From Candidatus Palibaumannia cicadellinicola (GTDB lineage Bacteria; Pseudomonadota; Gammaproteobacteria; Enterobacterales; Enterobacteriaceae): 64,000 bases of DNA. Numbering within the stretch: the stretch's first letter is position 1; each line of letters opens with the position of its first letter. The position numbers and the translations under genes were made by a program. The notes beneath the pieces are model-generated. The model saw only the letters and a list, made by a program, of their open reading frames with translations. It searched no databases and was not told the origin of the DNA. Below are positions 15,402-32,579 of this stretch, piece by piece. The stretch lies in NCBI RefSeq assembly GCF_001269425.1, contig NZ_CP011787.1:124001-188000 (forward strand). Direction: 5' to 3'.

Positions 15402-16955
15402 TTAATTAATTTCAGACCAAGTTGTTTTAAACATATTAATAATTTTTTTAAACTGATCTTTAATCAATTCATCGTAATCACCGCTTTTGTTTATTTTTTG
15501 CATTAATTCATTATGTTCAAGTTTAACATAATATAAAAAATTTTTTTCAAAATTGCTAATTTGTTTAATGGCTATATCATCTAAGTATCCTTGTTCTACA
15601 GCAAAAATTACTAAAGCTTGTTCTGATATAGATAACGGATTATATTGTTTTTGTTTAAGTAATTCAGTTATGGTTTTACCATAATTAATTTGTTTACGAG
15701 TAGCATCATCTAAGTCCGACGTAAACTGAGAAAATACTGCTAACTCACGATATTGAGCTAGTGCAGTACGGATACCACTAGACATTATTTTCATAATTTT
15801 AGTTTGTGCTGCACTACCAACACGTGAAACGGAAATACCAGGGTTAACAGCTGGACGTATGCCGGCATTAAACAAATTAGTTTCTAAAAAAATTTGTCCA
15901 TCAGTAATAGAAATAACATTGGTAGGAACAAAAGAGGATACATCACCAGATTGAGTTTCGATAATGGGTAATGCAGTTAAAGAACCTGTTTTACCTTTGA
16001 CTTTTCCTTTAGTAAAAGTCTCTACGTAATCAGCGTTAACACGTGCTGCTCGTTCTAGAAGACGAGCATGAAGATAGAATATATCACCAGGATATGCTTC
16101 ACGACCAGGTGGTCTACGTAGTAATAGAGAAATTTGACGATAAGCAATAGCTTGTTTAGATAAATCATCATAAATTATAAGTGCATTTTCTCCTATATTA
16201 CGAAAATATTCACCCATAGTACATCCAGCATATGGTGCTATATATTGTAAAGATGCTGCATCAGAAGCAGTCGCAACAACTACTATAGTATTAGATAACG
16301 CATTATGTTCCTCCAATTTACGTACTACATAACTAATAGTAGAAGCTTTTTGACCAATAGCAACATAAATACATTTAATACCACTATTACGCTGATTTAT
16401 AATTGTATCTATAGCTAATGCTGATTTACCAGTTTGACGATCTCCGATAATTAATTCACGCTGACCACATCCTATAGGGATCATGGTATCTATTGATTTA
16501 TAACCAGTTTGAAGAGGTTCATTAATTGATTGACGTTCAATTACTCCAGGGGCTGCAGTTTCAACTGCAGAAAAAGATATTAATTTACGTTCTAATGGAC
16601 CTTTTCCATCAATAGGGACGCCTAATACATTGATTATTCTACCTAATAAACCATAACCTACAGGAACTTCTAAGATACGCCCAGTACACTTAACTTTCAT
16701 TCCTTCAGTTAAATGAGTATATGGTCCCATGACTATAGCACCAACATAGTCTCTTTCTAAATTTAGTGCAATAGCAAAACAATTACCAGGTAATGCTATC
16801 ATTTCACCTTGCATAACATCAGATAATCCGTAAATACGAATAATACCATCATTAATAGATATTATAGTACCCTCATAATAAGCTTCACTTTCAATATTAA
16901 ATTGAGCAATGCGTTTTTTAATTAATTGGCTAATTTCTGTAGAATTTAGTTGCAT
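15402..16955 (-). CDS. atpA: ATP synthase alpha subunit
   Basis: Non-catalytic nucleotide-binding subunit of F1 that supplies the arginine finger. I choose the ATG at 16955 ([20 protein letters not shown]), the enteric start, preceded by TGGAGATAAAC; an in-frame ATG eight codons upstream is possible but would add residues not in the family. The protein is then 517 residues (E. coli 513). The P-loop GDRQTGKSA, the stretch [26 protein letters not shown] and the arginine-finger region [13 protein letters not shown] are present. Confidence 0.97.
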   Translation of the reverse strand: MQLNSTEISQLIKKRIAQFNIESEAYYEGTIISINDGIIRIYGLSDVMQGEMIALPGNCFAIALNLERDYVGAIVMGPYTHLTEGMKVKCTGRILEVPVGYGLLGRIINVLGVPIDGKGPLERKLISFSAVETAAPGVIERQSINEPLQTGYKSIDTMIPIGCGQRELIIGDRQTGKSALAIDTIINQRNSGIKCIYVAIGQKASTISYVVRKLEEHNALSNTIVVVATASDAASLQYIAPYAGCTMGEYFRNIGENALIIYDDLSKQAIAYRQISLLLRRPPGREAYPGDIFYLHARLLERAARVNADYVETFTKGKVKGKTGSLTALPIIETQSGDVSSFVPTNVISITDGQIFLETNLFNAGIRPAVNPGISVSRVGSAAQTKIMKIMSSGIRTALAQYRELAVFSQFTSDLDDATRKQINYGKTITELLKQKQYNPLSISEQALVIFAVEQGYLDDIAIKQISNFEKNFLYYVKLEHNELMQKINKSGDYDELIKDQFKKIINMFKTTWSEIN

Positions 16956-16979
16956 ATTATGTTTATCTCCATTTATCAT

Positions 16980-17516
16980 TCATACGCAAAGATATCTAGT
17001 TAATCGCTCTAGTTTCCCTGATATACTACCGTCTATAACCAAATCACCAATACGGATTATTATACCTGCTATTAAAGATGAATTAACTGTATAATTAAGC
17101 TTAATTTTACTTGAAATATGTTCTTCTATAGCTAAATAAATGTTATTTATTTGTAATTTATTTAAATTACTAGCAGTAATTATCTCTACTTCTACTAGAG
17201 AAGTATGTTTATTACTTATATTAATAAATTCTTTTAAAATAAAAGGTAAAATAATAAATTTTTTATTTTTAGATAAAAGTCTAATAAAATTTTGTCCATT
17301 GTAATTCAGTTTATTACCACAAATTTCTAAAAATATTTTTGATATAGTTTGATGTTCAATAACAGGATTATCTAATAATTTAGATAAATCATTATTTTTA
17401 CTTACTTCAGCAGCATATTCTAACATTGATTGCCAATTTTCTAATTGATTATGTTCAATAGCATAATCAAAAATAGCTCTTGCATAATGTTTAGCTATAG
17501 TTATTAATGTATACAT
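16980..17516 (-). CDS. atpH: ATP synthase delta subunit
   Basis: Peripheral-stalk connector joining the b dimer to the top of F1. The 178 residues compare with 177 in E. coli. The N-terminal helical bundle (ITIAKHYARAIFDYAIEH) and the conserved C-terminal ELSLVAGVIIRIGD-type motif, here SSLIAGIIIRIGDLVIDGSI, identify it. Seven bases separate it from atpF and its stop lies 24 bases before the chosen atpA start. Confidence 0.95.
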   Translation of the reverse strand: MYTLITIAKHYARAIFDYAIEHNQLENWQSMLEYAAEVSKNNDLSKLLDNPVIEHQTISKIFLEICGNKLNYNGQNFIRLLSKNKKFIILPFILKEFINISNKHTSLVEVEIITASNLNKLQINNIYLAIEEHISSKIKLNYTVNSSLIAGIIIRIGDLVIDGSISGKLERLTRYLCV

Positions 17517-17523
17517 ATATATA

Positions 17524-18000
17524 TTATATAATTTTTTTAATTATATTATTAATTAATTCATTATTAATTGTTTTGTTTTTTAATGATTGATTAATGATTT
17601 TTTCTGCACTAGCTAAAGCTAAATCAATCACTTGTATTTTTAATTCTTCATATATTTTTTTTCTTTCATAATCTATTTGAATTTTAGCTTGATCTAAAAT
17701 TTTTTTACGTTCTATTTCAGCTTCCTGTTTAGCTTTATATATTAATTGATCTTTATTTTTATTTGCTTGTTCAATAATTTCTTTAGCTTTTAATTTTATC
17801 TGTAATATATATTCTGATGTTTGATCTTTAGTAATTAGCAGCTCTTGTTTAGCTTTTTCTATAGCAGCGAAACTATCAATAATATCTTTTTGGCGTTTTT
17901 CTATGGATTTAATAATAGGTGGCCAAATGTATTTCATACAAAAAACAACAAAAAATATAAATGCTATAGCTTGTCCAAAAATAGTTGCATTTAAGTTCAT
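17524..18000 (-). CDS. atpF: ATP synthase b subunit
   Basis: Membrane-anchored peripheral stalk. The 158 residues (E. coli 156) have one N-terminal membrane helix ([20 protein letters not shown]), then a long charged coiled coil full of Lys, Glu and Ile, through which the dimer reaches F1. The arginine and acidic positions at the membrane exit (EKRQKDIID) are conserved. Confidence 0.95.
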   Translation of the reverse strand: MNLNATIFGQAIAFIFFVVFCMKYIWPPIIKSIEKRQKDIIDSFAAIEKAKQELLITKDQTSEYILQIKLKAKEIIEQANKNKDQLIYKAKQEAEIERKKILDQAKIQIDYERKKIYEELKIQVIDLALASAEKIINQSLKNKTINNELINNIIKKII

Positions 18001-18020
18001 AACACTATTCTCTAATTAAA

Positions 18021-18269
<249 letters not shown>

Positions 18270-18293
18270 CTAAAGTTTTGTAATTGTTTAAAA

Positions 18294-19148
<855 letters not shown>

Positions 19149-19212
19149 CTAAATTTTATAATTTAATTTTAATTAAGTTTATTATTTAAATGAATATATA
19201 TATTATATAAAT

Positions 19213-21111
19213 TTAAATAAAAGTGTGTTTTGTTTGTAATAATCCATGTTTTTTTAGCCAAATTAATAGAATAGATATGGATGTTGGTGTAATACCTGAA
19301 ATACGAGATGCTTGTCCAATAGAATAAGGTTTATAATCATTTAATTTTGATTTAACTTCATTAGATAATCCAGAGATTACATTAAAATCTATATTTTTTG
19401 GTATAAGTGTATTTTCATGATGTAATTTACGAAAAATATCTTCTTCTTGTCTAAGAAGATAACCTTCATATTTTATTTGTATTTCAATTTGTTCTGCTGC
19501 TTTTTGATTTTTTAATGGAGGACTGAAATATGGTAAATTCGTTAATAATAAATAAGTTATTTCTGGTCTACGAAGTAAATTTTCACCATTAGTTTTATTT
19601 TTTAAAGGTGTATTTAATAATTTATTAAGATATTCTATACCTTTTGTATTAGGAGAAACATGAATATTACGTAAACGCTGACGCTCACGCTCAATCGATT
19701 CTCTTTTATAACAAAAAGAATTCCATCTTCTATCATTTACTACACCAAGTGTTCTTCCTATATCTGTTAGACGAAGATCTGCATTATCTTCACGTAAAGT
19801 TAGTCTGTACTCAGCACGAGAAGTAAACATACGATATGGTTCTTTTGTACCTAGTGTACAAAGATCATCAACTAAAACACCAAGATAAGCTTGATTACGA
19901 CTTGGTATCCAACCTTGTTGTTTTTTTGAATATCTTGCGGCATTAATACCAGCAATTAAACCTTGCGCTGCAGCTTCTTCATAACCAGTAGTACCATTTA
20001 TTTGCCCTGCTAAAAATAATCCAGAAATAATTTTACTTTCTAATGTTAATTGTAAATCACGAGGATCAAAAAAATCATATTCTATAGCATAACCAGGTTG
20101 TAAAATTTCAGCTTTTTCTAAACCTTTTATTGATTTAATTATTTTAATTTGAATATCAAATGGTAAACTAGTAGAAATACCATTAGGATAAATTACTTGA
20201 CTATTTAGTCCTTCTGGTTCAAGAAATATTTGGTGTGAATTACGATGAGCAAAGTTAATAACTTTATCTTCAATAGAAGGACAATAACGAGGTCCTATAC
20301 CTTTAATAGTGCCATTATATATTGGACTTTGATGTAAATTATTTATAATAATTTCATGAGTATTATTATTAGTATAAGTGATATAACAAGGTACTTGCTG
20401 CTGATTATTAGTTATATCTTCTAAAAAAGAAAATTTTGGTAAAGGATTATCACTATGTTGCGCAGTTAGTATACTAAAATTTATACTAGATGCCTTAATA
20501 CGTGGTGGAGTTCCAGTTTTTAATCTTTTTGCTCTTAATGGAAGTTTACGTAAATTGCTCGATAGAGAAACTGATGATACATCTCCAATACGACCCCCGC
20601 AAGAATGATTTAGACCAATATGAATTTTACCATCTAAAAATGTCCCTACCGTTAACACAACTGATTTAGCGTAAAATTTTAATTGATTGTTTGTAATGAC
20701 ACCAATAATATTATTATTATTAATAATAATATCTTCTACACTGTATTCTAGAATAAATAAATTCCTTTGTTGTTGTAGAAGATGATATATTGCTTTTTGG
20801 TAAAGAATTCTATCTGCTTGTGCTCTAGTTGCTCTAACTGCTGGTCCTTTACTAGTATTTAGTACTCGAAACTGAATACCTGCATAATCAATGGCTTGAG
20901 CCATTATACCACCCATAGCATCAATTTCTTTAGTTAGATGTCCCTTACCAATTCCACCTATAGCAGGATTACAAGACATTTGACCAATTGTTTTAATATT
21001 ATGAGTTAATAATAATGTTTTACATCCGATTTGTGCTGATGCTACTGCTGCTTCTGTACCGGCATGGCCTCCGCCTACAATTATCACTTCAAAATCATTT
21101 ATGTGAAACAT
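19213..21111 (-). CDS. mnmG: tRNA uridine-5-carboxymethylaminomethyl modification enzyme MnmG
   Basis: FAD-dependent partner of MnmE in wobble-uridine modification. The 632 residues (E. coli 629) start with the dinucleotide-binding motif [11 protein letters not shown], followed by [16 protein letters not shown], the catalytic-cysteine region and [19 protein letters not shown], and end with the C-terminal tRNA-binding helices ([19 protein letters not shown]). In E. coli this gene (gidA) borders oriC; here its upstream flank leads after 83 bases into ygfZ, a chromosomal join not found in E. coli, with no DnaA box recognised. Confidence 0.97.
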   Translation of the reverse strand: MFHINDFEVIIVGGGHAGTEAAVASAQIGCKTLLLTHNIKTIGQMSCNPAIGGIGKGHLTKEIDAMGGIMAQAIDYAGIQFRVLNTSKGPAVRATRAQADRILYQKAIYHLLQQQRNLFILEYSVEDIIINNNNIIGVITNNQLKFYAKSVVLTVGTFLDGKIHIGLNHSCGGRIGDVSSVSLSSNLRKLPLRAKRLKTGTPPRIKASSINFSILTAQHSDNPLPKFSFLEDITNNQQQVPCYITYTNNNTHEIIINNLHQSPIYNGTIKGIGPRYCPSIEDKVINFAHRNSHQIFLEPEGLNSQVIYPNGISTSLPFDIQIKIIKSIKGLEKAEILQPGYAIEYDFFDPRDLQLTLESKIISGLFLAGQINGTTGYEEAAAQGLIAGINAARYSKKQQGWIPSRNQAYLGVLVDDLCTLGTKEPYRMFTSRAEYRLTLREDNADLRLTDIGRTLGVVNDRRWNSFCYKRESIERERQRLRNIHVSPNTKGIEYLNKLLNTPLKNKTNGENLLRRPEITYLLLTNLPYFSPPLKNQKAAEQIEIQIKYEGYLLRQEEDIFRKLHHENTLIPKNIDFNVISGLSNEVKSKLNDYKPYSIGQASRISGITPTSISILLIWLKKHGLLQTKHTFI

Positions 21112-21194
21112 AAATAAACCTTATTAACTTTAACTATACTAAACTTAGTAAGTTAGTTATTGTAAAACAAGTTAAAATTAAAATTTAAAATAAA

Positions 21195-22163
21195 TTAACA
21201 TATTTTTAATAGACTATTAATGTCTTTTTGTATACGAATTTTACTATTTTTATCTACATTTTTCGATAGTACTGCTTGTACCCATAACTGTTTATTATGC
21301 ATCATACAAGCTGTTAATACTATACCGGTATTTCTCCAACTACTACCTATTTTTATTTCTAAATTTTCACCTGCAAGAGGAATAACTTTTGATTTTCCAG
21401 ATAAAAAATAAAGTTGTTGTTTATTCATACCACGATACTTTATACGTGCTATTATTTCTTGCCCTAGATAACATCCTTTGGTAAAACAAATTCCACCTAA
21501 TTTATGCAGATTAACAGCATATGGTGTTAATTTATTCATTACAGCATAATCTATAATAGGATAACCAGCTTCAATATCTAATGTAAGCCACTGTTTACTA
21601 TTATTAAATATAGTTTTATATGATAGTTGATTTAGTAAAATATCTCGTAATTTATTGGTAGTAATTAATAAAAAACGAATCACTGGCCTATTAAAATACA
21701 AAATAGTAGTATTATGATATTGTACTATTGAATTTTTCATATCTGGTATTTTATCAAAAATACTACTTAATAATAGTGAAGAATTTACACCAGCTACACC
21801 AAGTAAGTTAATATCTTTATTAACATTAATACTAATTTTTGAAAATATAGAATATTTTTTTAATGCAATTAACTGATGTTCATAAACACTACGTCTAGTA
21901 ATAAATGATACTTGATTGTTATGATAAAAAACACATATATTACTATATATTTTACCATTTTCATTGCAATGAGCTGCAAAACTATATTGATTTTTACATA
22001 GATTAGCTATGTCACATGTTAACTGTCCTTGAAGATAACTAATAGTATCTGGCCCACTAATAGTTATCATTATCCACTGTTCTAATAATATTATTGTTAA
22101 AGGTAAATATTGAGATGTAAATGGTTTTTGATCTATTGCATTTTTATTAAAAATTAATGACAT
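21195..22163 (-). CDS. ygfZ: folate-binding iron-sulfur cluster repair protein YgfZ
   Basis: Folate-dependent protein that supports assembly or repair of certain iron-sulfur enzymes, including MiaB. The 322 residues align with E. coli YgfZ (326), with AAHCNENGKIYSN near 63, LDIEAGYPIID near 206, and the family signature KGCYLGQEIIAR near 238-249, whose cysteine is functionally important. In E. coli ygfZ lies a few genes from recJ, which here follows it divergently after 74 bases; sdhE, fldB, xerD and dsbC of that interval are gone. Confidence 0.93.
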   Translation of the reverse strand: MSLIFNKNAIDQKPFTSQYLPLTIILLEQWIMITISGPDTISYLQGQLTCDIANLCKNQYSFAAHCNENGKIYSNICVFYHNNQVSFITRRSVYEHQLIALKKYSIFSKISINVNKDINLLGVAGVNSSLLLSSIFDKIPDMKNSIVQYHNTTILYFNRPVIRFLLITTNKLRDILLNQLSYKTIFNNSKQWLTLDIEAGYPIIDYAVMNKLTPYAVNLHKLGGICFTKGCYLGQEIIARIKYRGMNKQQLYFLSGKSKVIPLAGENLEIKIGSSWRNTGIVLTACMMHNKQLWVQAVLSKNVDKNSKIRIQKDINSLLKIC

Positions 22164-22237
22164 AAAAATATCCTATTTAATTTAACGAAATAAATAATTA
22201 TATTATATATAATTTTTTCAATTTAATTTATAAATAT

Positions 22238-23992
22238 ATGTTTAAAAATTATTTAAAAGTTAATGAAACTCATTTATGTCGTAGACCATTAGGTAATATT
22301 TCAGTTTTATCTAATTTAAACATTCCACCATTACTAAAACAACTTTATATACAACGTGGTATTACAAAACCATGTGAATTAGAACTAAATATTGATAAAT
22401 TACTAAACTATTCTACTATCACTGGTATTGAACAAGCAGCAATAATTTTAGCACAAGCGATAATAGATAAACTTAACATTCTAATAGTAGGAGATTATGA
22501 TACTGATGGTGCAACTAGTACTGCTTTAGTTTTACTTTCTTTAAAAAAAATGGGTGCAAAAAACATTAATTTTATTATTCCAAAACGTTTTGAAGAACAT
22601 CACGGTATTAGTCCAGCGATAGTAGAACAAGCTTTATTGCTTAATACTAAAATAATTATTACTGTTGATAATGGAATATCATCTTATGATGGGGTTAATT
22701 TAGCGTCTTCTAAAGGTATTAATGTATTAATTACTGATCATCATTTACCTAGTAATAAGTTACCTTTAGCTGCAGCTATTGTCAACCCTAATTTAGATTC
22801 TTGTCTTTTTCCTTCAAAAGCTTTAGCAGGTGTTGGTGTTACTTTTTATCTAATGCTAGCTTTACGTGCTCAGTTATATGAGTTAGGTTGGTTTTCAAAG
22901 AACAGTATAGTAATACCAAATTTAGTAAATTTATTAGATTTAGTAGCATTGGGGACTATAGCCGATATGGTACCATTAGATACTAATAATCGTATTTTAG
23001 TATTTCAAGGTATACGTCGTATTAGAGCTGGTTACTGTTGTCCTGGAATAATTGCGTTAGCTCAAGTTGCGAAAGTTAATATCAATACCTTATGCGAACA
23101 TGATTTAAGTTTTGCTATTAGTCCACGCCTAAATGCTGCAGGACGAATAGATGATATGTCATTAGGAGTTACTTTACTAACAACCAATAACATGTCAAAA
23201 GCTATAATTTTAGCTAAACAACTAGATCAACTGAATAAAACTAGAAAAAAAATTGAACAAACTATGGAAATTCAAGCATTAGAATTATGCAAAGAAATAG
23301 AATATAAAAAAGGTGATATACCATTAGGTTTATCTCTTTATCATCCCAAATGGCACCATGGTATAATAGGTATTTTAGCTTCTAGGCTAAAAAAAAAATT
23401 TAATAGACCAGTTATAACTTTTGCATCTACTAGTTTGAATTTAGTAAAGGGTTCTTGTCGTTCTATTGAAGGTGTAAATATATATCAAATATTAAATAAA
23501 TTAAATTTAAGATATCCTGGTATGATTTTACAATTTGGTGGTCATGCTATGGCCGCTGGTTTAACTTTAGAAGAACAAAAATTAAAAATTTTTACTAATC
23601 GTTTTGAAAACATTATTAAAAAAATTATTGTTCCTTCAATGCTAAAAAATATTATTTGGTCTGATGGTGAATTAACTAATGATCAATTATCCATATTAAC
23701 TGCTAAAATAATAAAAAATGGAGGACCATGGGGTGAAAATTTTTCCTATCCTTTATTTGATGGTGAATTTATTATATTAAATCAACAAATTATAAATAAA
23801 AAACACTTAATAATGAAACTAAAACCTATTACTAATGGACCATTAGTATCTGGAATTATTTTTAATATGACAAATTTTATTAAATTAAATTGTAAACAAA
23901 ATAAAATTAAATTAGCTTATCAGTTAAATATTAATAATTTTTATGGTAAATCTAATTTACAATTATTAATTCAATATTTTTGGAAAATTTAA
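22238..23992 (+). CDS. recJ: single-stranded-DNA-specific exonuclease RecJ
   Basis: 5'-3' exonuclease acting on single-stranded DNA in recombination and base-excision repair. The 584 residues (E. coli 577) have the DHH-family metal motifs VGDYDTDGATSTA near 86, VDNGISS, TDHHLP near 167, and the DHHA1 motif FGGHAMAAGL near 434. The usual GSGRS before it reads GSCRS. Retention beside an absent recF and a dead mutM suggests selective trimming of repair. recJ-prfB-lysS is the E. coli order. Confidence 0.96.
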   Translation: MFKNYLKVNETHLCRRPLGNISVLSNLNIPPLLKQLYIQRGITKPCELELNIDKLLNYSTITGIEQAAIILAQAIIDKLNILIVGDYDTDGATSTALVLLSLKKMGAKNINFIIPKRFEEHHGISPAIVEQALLLNTKIIITVDNGISSYDGVNLASSKGINVLITDHHLPSNKLPLAAAIVNPNLDSCLFPSKALAGVGVTFYLMLALRAQLYELGWFSKNSIVIPNLVNLLDLVALGTIADMVPLDTNNRILVFQGIRRIRAGYCCPGIIALAQVAKVNINTLCEHDLSFAISPRLNAAGRIDDMSLGVTLLTTNNMSKAIILAKQLDQLNKTRKKIEQTMEIQALELCKEIEYKKGDIPLGLSLYHPKWHHGIIGILASRLKKKFNRPVITFASTSLNLVKGSCRSIEGVNIYQILNKLNLRYPGMILQFGGHAMAAGLTLEEQKLKIFTNRFENIIKKIIVPSMLKNIIWSDGELTNDQLSILTAKIIKNGGPWGENFSYPLFDGEFIILNQQIINKKHLIMKLKPITNGPLVSGIIFNMTNFIKLNCKQNKIKLAYQLNINNFYGKSNLQLLIQYFWKI

Positions 23993-24087
23993 TTAAATAT
24001 ATTTATAATTTTTTATTTATTAAAATATTAAGTAATTAAACATACCTTTAACAATCATTTGATTAATTTTTAAATAAATTTATATAT

Positions 24088-25182
24088 ATGTTAGAAACTA
24101 ATTTAATTAATAATAAAATACATAACTTATTATATAGAATAAAATTACAAAAAAACATTTTTGATGTTTCTGAAAAAAATCGTTTAGAAGAAATAGAAGA
24201 TAAGTTAAAAACAAATGAAGTATGGAAATATACTGAACAAGTACAGTTACTTCGTAAAGAATTATCGTTATTAAAAGATATTAATAAACAAATTGATAAT
24301 ATAACGAAAATTATTAAAGAATCAGCATTATTACTAGAGTTAGCTATTAATGAAAATGATAAAAATATTTTGATTGACATTAAATTTGAACTAGATAATT
24401 CAGAGAAATTATTAGAAAAATTAGAATTATGTCGTATGTTTAGTGGTAAACATGATTATTATAATTGTTATATAGATATTCAAGCTGGTTCAGGTGGAAC
24501 AGAAGCACAAGATTGGGCTAATATGTTATTAAGAATGTACTTACGTTGGGGAGAATTACATAAATTTAAAACAGAAATCATAGACGAATCCGCAGGAGAA
24601 ATAGCTGGAATTAAATCTGCCACTATTAACATAATAGGTAATTATGCACATGGGTGGTTACGTACAGAAACAGGGATACATCGTTTAGTACGTAAAAGTC
24701 CATTCGATTCAGGAGGAAGACGTCATACTTCATTTAGTTCTGTATTTGTTTATCCAGAAATTAATAAAAATATTAATATTGAAATTAACATAAAAGATTT
24801 AAGAATTGATGTATATCGTGCTTCAGGTGCTGGTGGTCAACATGTGAATCGTACTGAATCTGCAGTTCGTATTACACATTTACCAACTAATATAGTTACA
24901 CAGTGTCAAAATGATCGTTCCCAGCATAAAAATAAAGATAAAGCCATGAAACAATTAAAAGCAAAACTTTATGAACTAGAAATTAAAAAAAAACAAATAG
25001 AAAAAAAACAACAAGAATATATAAAATCTGATATTAATTGGGGTAATCAAATTCGTTCTTATATACTTGATGACTCTCGTATCAAAGATTTACGTACTGG
25101 TATAGAAACACGTAATACTCAATCAGTACTAAATGGTGATATTGATAAATTTATTCAAGCTAGTCTTAAAGCAGGACTATAA
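24088..25182 (+). CDS. prfB: peptide chain release factor 2 (no programmed frameshift)
   Basis: Terminates translation at UAA and UGA. The 364 residues form a single continuous frame. The stop-recognition tripeptide SPF (in RKSPFDSGG) and the hydrolysis motif GGQ (in [13 protein letters not shown]) are present, so UGA must be a stop here. In E. coli codon 26 is an in-frame UGA requiring a +1 shift; here the matching region reads [10 protein letters not shown] with ATT TTT GAT in one frame, and the upstream Shine-Dalgarno-like stimulator is absent. Autoregulation by frameshifting is therefore lost. Confidence 0.96.
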   Translation: MLETNLINNKIHNLLYRIKLQKNIFDVSEKNRLEEIEDKLKTNEVWKYTEQVQLLRKELSLLKDINKQIDNITKIIKESALLLELAINENDKNILIDIKFELDNSEKLLEKLELCRMFSGKHDYYNCYIDIQAGSGGTEAQDWANMLLRMYLRWGELHKFKTEIIDESAGEIAGIKSATINIIGNYAHGWLRTETGIHRLVRKSPFDSGGRRHTSFSSVFVYPEINKNINIEINIKDLRIDVYRASGAGGQHVNRTESAVRITHLPTNIVTQCQNDRSQHKNKDKAMKQLKAKLYELEIKKKQIEKKQQEYIKSDINWGNQIRSYILDDSRIKDLRTGIETRNTQSVLNGDIDKFIQASLKAGL

Positions 25183-25188
25183 AATTAT

Positions 25189-26721
25189 ATGTATACATCA
25201 ATCATGTTAAATAATTCTAATAATCAGTCTGAATTACAGGAACGTCGTAACAAACTTTTAATACTACGTCAAAAAGGTGATCCATTTCCTAATGATTTTA
25301 GGCGTTCTATTACTTCTTCTCAATTATATAAACAATTTAATCCAAATAGTAAAGAAGCATTAGATGAATTAAATATAATAGTAAGTGTAGCTGGTCGTAT
25401 GATCACTAGACGAATTATGGGTAAAGCATCATTTGTTACATTACAAGATGTAGATGGAAAAATACAGCTTTATATCTCTTCTAATATAATTGATATAAAA
25501 ATTTATAATGAATATTTAAAATTGTTAGATTTAGGAGATATTTTAGGAGTAAGTGGGAAAGTTTTTAAAACTCGTACAGGAGAATTATCTATATACTGTA
25601 ATGAAATTAGATTATTAACTAAAGCTTTACGTCCATTACCAGATAAATTTCATGGTATAGCAGATAAAGAAATACGTTATCGTCAAAGATATTTAGATTT
25701 AATTACTAATGATAAATCAAGAAAAATTTTTAAAATTAGATCAAAATTAATTTCTGAAATTCGTAATTTTATGATTAAAAATGATTTTATTGAAGTCGAA
25801 ACACCTATGATGCATTCTATACCAGGTGGAGCTATTGCACGTCCATTTATTACACATCATAATGCATTAGATATTAATATGTATCTTCGTATTGCACCAG
25901 AATTATATTTAAAAAAATTAGTAGTAGGCGGGTTTGAACGTATTTTTGAAATAAATCATAACTTTCGTAATGAAGGACTATCTACATGTCATAATACAGA
26001 ATTTACTATGATAGAATTATATATGGCTTATGCTGATTATCTTGATTTAATGATTTTAATAGAAGATTTATTTCTTAAGCTGACACAAAGTGTATTAGGT
26101 AGTCATATTGTTCAATATGGTGACCAAACATTAGATTTTAGTAAAAAATTTATACATATGACAATGACAAAAGCTATATGTCATTATAATCCTTCAATTG
26201 TCTTAGAAGATCTAAATAATTTTAAGAAAACTAATGCTATAGCAAAATCTATAGGAATTCAAGTAAAACAACAATGGGGACTAGGTAGATTACAAACAGA
26301 AATTTTTGAAGAAACTACAAAAAAATATTTAATTCAACCTACTTTTATTTCTTGTTATCCAATAGAAGTATCACCATTAGCACGTCGTAATAATAAAAAT
26401 TCATTTTTTGCTGATCGTTTTGAATTATTTATTGGAGGAAAAGAAATAGGTAATGGTTTTTCAGAACTCAATGATTCGGAAGATCAATATGTACGTTTTA
26501 TTGAACAAATAAAGCAAAACAATAATAATAAAAATCAAGAAATATTTTTTGATGAAGATTATATTACAGCATTAGAGTATGGATTACCTCCAACTGCAGG
26601 ATTAGGTATTGGTATTGATCGTTTAATGATGATTTTTACTAATAGTAATGTTATTCGTGATGTGATTCTTTTTCCTATTATGCGACCTAAAAATAAAATA
26701 TTAAATAATAATGTTAGATAA
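25189..26721 (+). CDS. lysS: lysyl-tRNA synthetase
   Basis: Class II aminoacyl-tRNA synthetase. The 510 residues show the N-terminal OB fold that reads the anticodon ([16 protein letters not shown]), motif 2 ([16 protein letters not shown]) and motif 3 ([13 protein letters not shown]). The first methionine may be at 25189 or at the sixth codon; both give a family-like N terminus, and no clear ribosome site decides. Its last 11 bases overlap murI in another frame. Confidence 0.96.
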   Translation: MYTSIMLNNSNNQSELQERRNKLLILRQKGDPFPNDFRRSITSSQLYKQFNPNSKEALDELNIIVSVAGRMITRRIMGKASFVTLQDVDGKIQLYISSNIIDIKIYNEYLKLLDLGDILGVSGKVFKTRTGELSIYCNEIRLLTKALRPLPDKFHGIADKEIRYRQRYLDLITNDKSRKIFKIRSKLISEIRNFMIKNDFIEVETPMMHSIPGGAIARPFITHHNALDINMYLRIAPELYLKKLVVGGFERIFEINHNFRNEGLSTCHNTEFTMIELYMAYADYLDLMILIEDLFLKLTQSVLGSHIVQYGDQTLDFSKKFIHMTMTKAICHYNPSIVLEDLNNFKKTNAIAKSIGIQVKQQWGLGRLQTEIFEETTKKYLIQPTFISCYPIEVSPLARRNNKNSFFADRFELFIGGKEIGNGFSELNDSEDQYVRFIEQIKQNNNNKNQEIFFDEDYITALEYGLPPTAGLGIGIDRLMMIFTNSNVIRDVILFPIMRPKNKILNNNVR

Positions 26722-27544
26722 AAATACAAACCCTACTATTTTAGTAATAGATTCTGGAGTAGGTGGTTTTTCTATTTTATATGAAGTAAAAAAAATTATA
26801 AAAAATGTTAATTATATATATGTTTTTGATAATGAAGAATTTCCTTATGGAAAAAAAACTAAACAATTTCTTCTCTCAAGAGTAATTAAAATTATTAATT
26901 CGGTATGTAAAATACATTCTATAGATATTATTATTATTGCTTGTAATACTTTAAGTACAGTATCATTACCATTACTTCGTAGATATTTTATCTGTCCTAT
27001 TATTGGAGTTCTACCAGCAATTAAATTAGCAGCTAAAATTACTCGTAGTAGAGTTATTGGTTTATTAGCTACACAAACAACAATAAATAGCAATTATACA
27101 AATGTTTTAATAAAAAAACTTGCATCTTCCTATAAAATTATACCTTTTATAGCTACTAAATTAGTGTACTTAGCGGAAGATAAGTTTCATGGAAAAATAA
27201 TATCATTAATTATTTTTAAAAATATTTTAAATGCATGGCTGAAACAAGTTATTAAATTAAATTTAGATACAATTATACTTGGATGTACACATTTTCCATT
27301 AATTTATGAAGAATTAAGAAAAATTATTCCTAAAAACATAAAATTAATTTATTCACATAAAGCTATTGCTAAAAAAGCTTTATGTATTCTAAAATATAAT
27401 AATAAATATAATACTTTATTAAGTAATAATACATCAACAATCAATACTATTTATTGTTTATTATTTAATAATAATACTACGATATTAATGCCTAAATTAT
27501 CTAAATATGGATTTCATAGTATGAAAAAATTATACATTTATTAA
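26711..27544 (+). CDS. murI: glutamate racemase
   Basis: Makes D-glutamate for peptidoglycan. The 277 residues contain the aspartate and serine motif IDSGVGG at 13-19, the first catalytic cysteine in ACNT (Cys78), and the second in LGCTHFPL in the C-terminal half. Presence with glmS, glmU and ftsN implies that a wall is still made. The start overlaps the end of lysS. murI is directly upstream of the rRNA operon, as it is upstream of rrnB in E. coli. Confidence 0.94.
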   Translation: MLDKNTNPTILVIDSGVGGFSILYEVKKIIKNVNYIYVFDNEEFPYGKKTKQFLLSRVIKIINSVCKIHSIDIIIIACNTLSTVSLPLLRRYFICPIIGVLPAIKLAAKITRSRVIGLLATQTTINSNYTNVLIKKLASSYKIIPFIATKLVYLAEDKFHGKIISLIIFKNILNAWLKQVIKLNLDTIILGCTHFPLIYEELRKIIPKNIKLIYSHKAIAKKALCILKYNNKYNTLLSNNTSTINTIYCLLFNNNTTILMPKLSKYGFHSMKKLYIY

Positions 27545-27595
27545 TATACAAACTATTTTTTATTTAAATTAATTAAATATTTATAAAAATAACTA

Positions 27596-27623
27596 TTGAC
27601 TTATAAAGCAAGATAAGTTTATT
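27596..27623 (+). promoter_or_regulatory. candidate rRNA operon promoter
   Basis: TTGACT at 27596 followed after 16 bases by TTTATT at 27618. This is about 110 bases before mature 16S, between murI and the RNase III stem, where a promoter is required. The -10 match is only 4 of 6. Confidence 0.4.
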
Positions 27624-27674
27624 CTTTAGTGGTAATTAATAAAAATTACAGTAATAATAATACTTAATTAGTAT

Positions 27675-27697
27675 AGACAATTTGTGTGAACACATAC
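27675..27697 (+). other. 5' arm of 16S precursor processing stem
   Basis: AGACAATTTGTGTGAACACA and the next bases pair with the 3' arm at 29339-29362 with only small bulges, enclosing the whole 16S gene. By analogy with E. coli this is the RNase III cleavage stem. Confidence 0.75.
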
Positions 27698-27735
27698 AAA
27701 ATATATCTATAAAAATTTTAGAAATAAATATTTTT

Positions 27736-29289
<1,554 letters not shown>

Positions 29290-29300
29290 AATAAATGTTA

Positions 29301-29327
29301 TAATAATGTTGTAATAATGTTGTAATA
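29301..29327 (+). repeat. short tandem repeat after 16S
   Basis: TAATAATGTTG occurs twice in tandem and a third partial unit follows, within the 16S-tRNA-Glu spacer. Probably replication slippage. Confidence 0.6.
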
Positions 29328-29338
29328 TAGAAAATATT

Positions 29339-29362
29339 GTATTGTGTTCACACACATTGTCT
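29339..29362 (+). other. 3' arm of 16S precursor processing stem
   Basis: GTATTGTGTTCACACACATT and the next bases are the near-perfect reverse complement of 27675-27697. Confidence 0.75.
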
Positions 29363-29405
29363 TTACATAAATTTGTAATAAATAACACTTAATAGTGTTA
29401 TGAAT

Positions 29406-29478
29406 GTCCCCTTCGTCTAGTGGTCTAGGACGTTGCCCTTTCACGGCAGCAACAGGGGTTCAACTCCCCTAGGGGACG
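29406..29478 (+). tRNA. gltT: tRNA-Glu (UUC)
   Basis: Cloverleaf with acceptor GTCCCCT/AGGGGAC, anticodon loop CTTTCAC with anticodon TTC, and T-loop TTCAACT. Located in the 16S-23S spacer as in E. coli rrnB and rrnC. The 3' CCA is not encoded (GCT follows), so it must be added by the CCA-adding enzyme. Confidence 0.96.
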
Positions 29479-29507
29479 CTATTTTATGAAACACTATAAA
29501 ATAGTAT

Positions 29508-29520
29508 TGTTCTTTAACAA
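29508..29520 (+). promoter_or_regulatory. boxA-like antitermination site before 23S
   Basis: TGTTCTTTAACAA resembles the rRNA boxA consensus TGCTCTTTAACAA, the NusB-S10 loading site of rRNA antitermination. Its place in the spacer ahead of 23S matches E. coli. Confidence 0.7.
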
Positions 29521-29609
29521 TTAAAAAATCAATAATATAAATCTTAATTTTATATCTTAGCTACTATACTTTATAATATAATAAGCTAAAAAATATTTTA
29601 GGGTTGTAA

Positions 29610-32545
<2,936 letters not shown>

Positions 32546-32579
32546 GCAACACCTAAAATATTTTTAAATTTAAAATATT

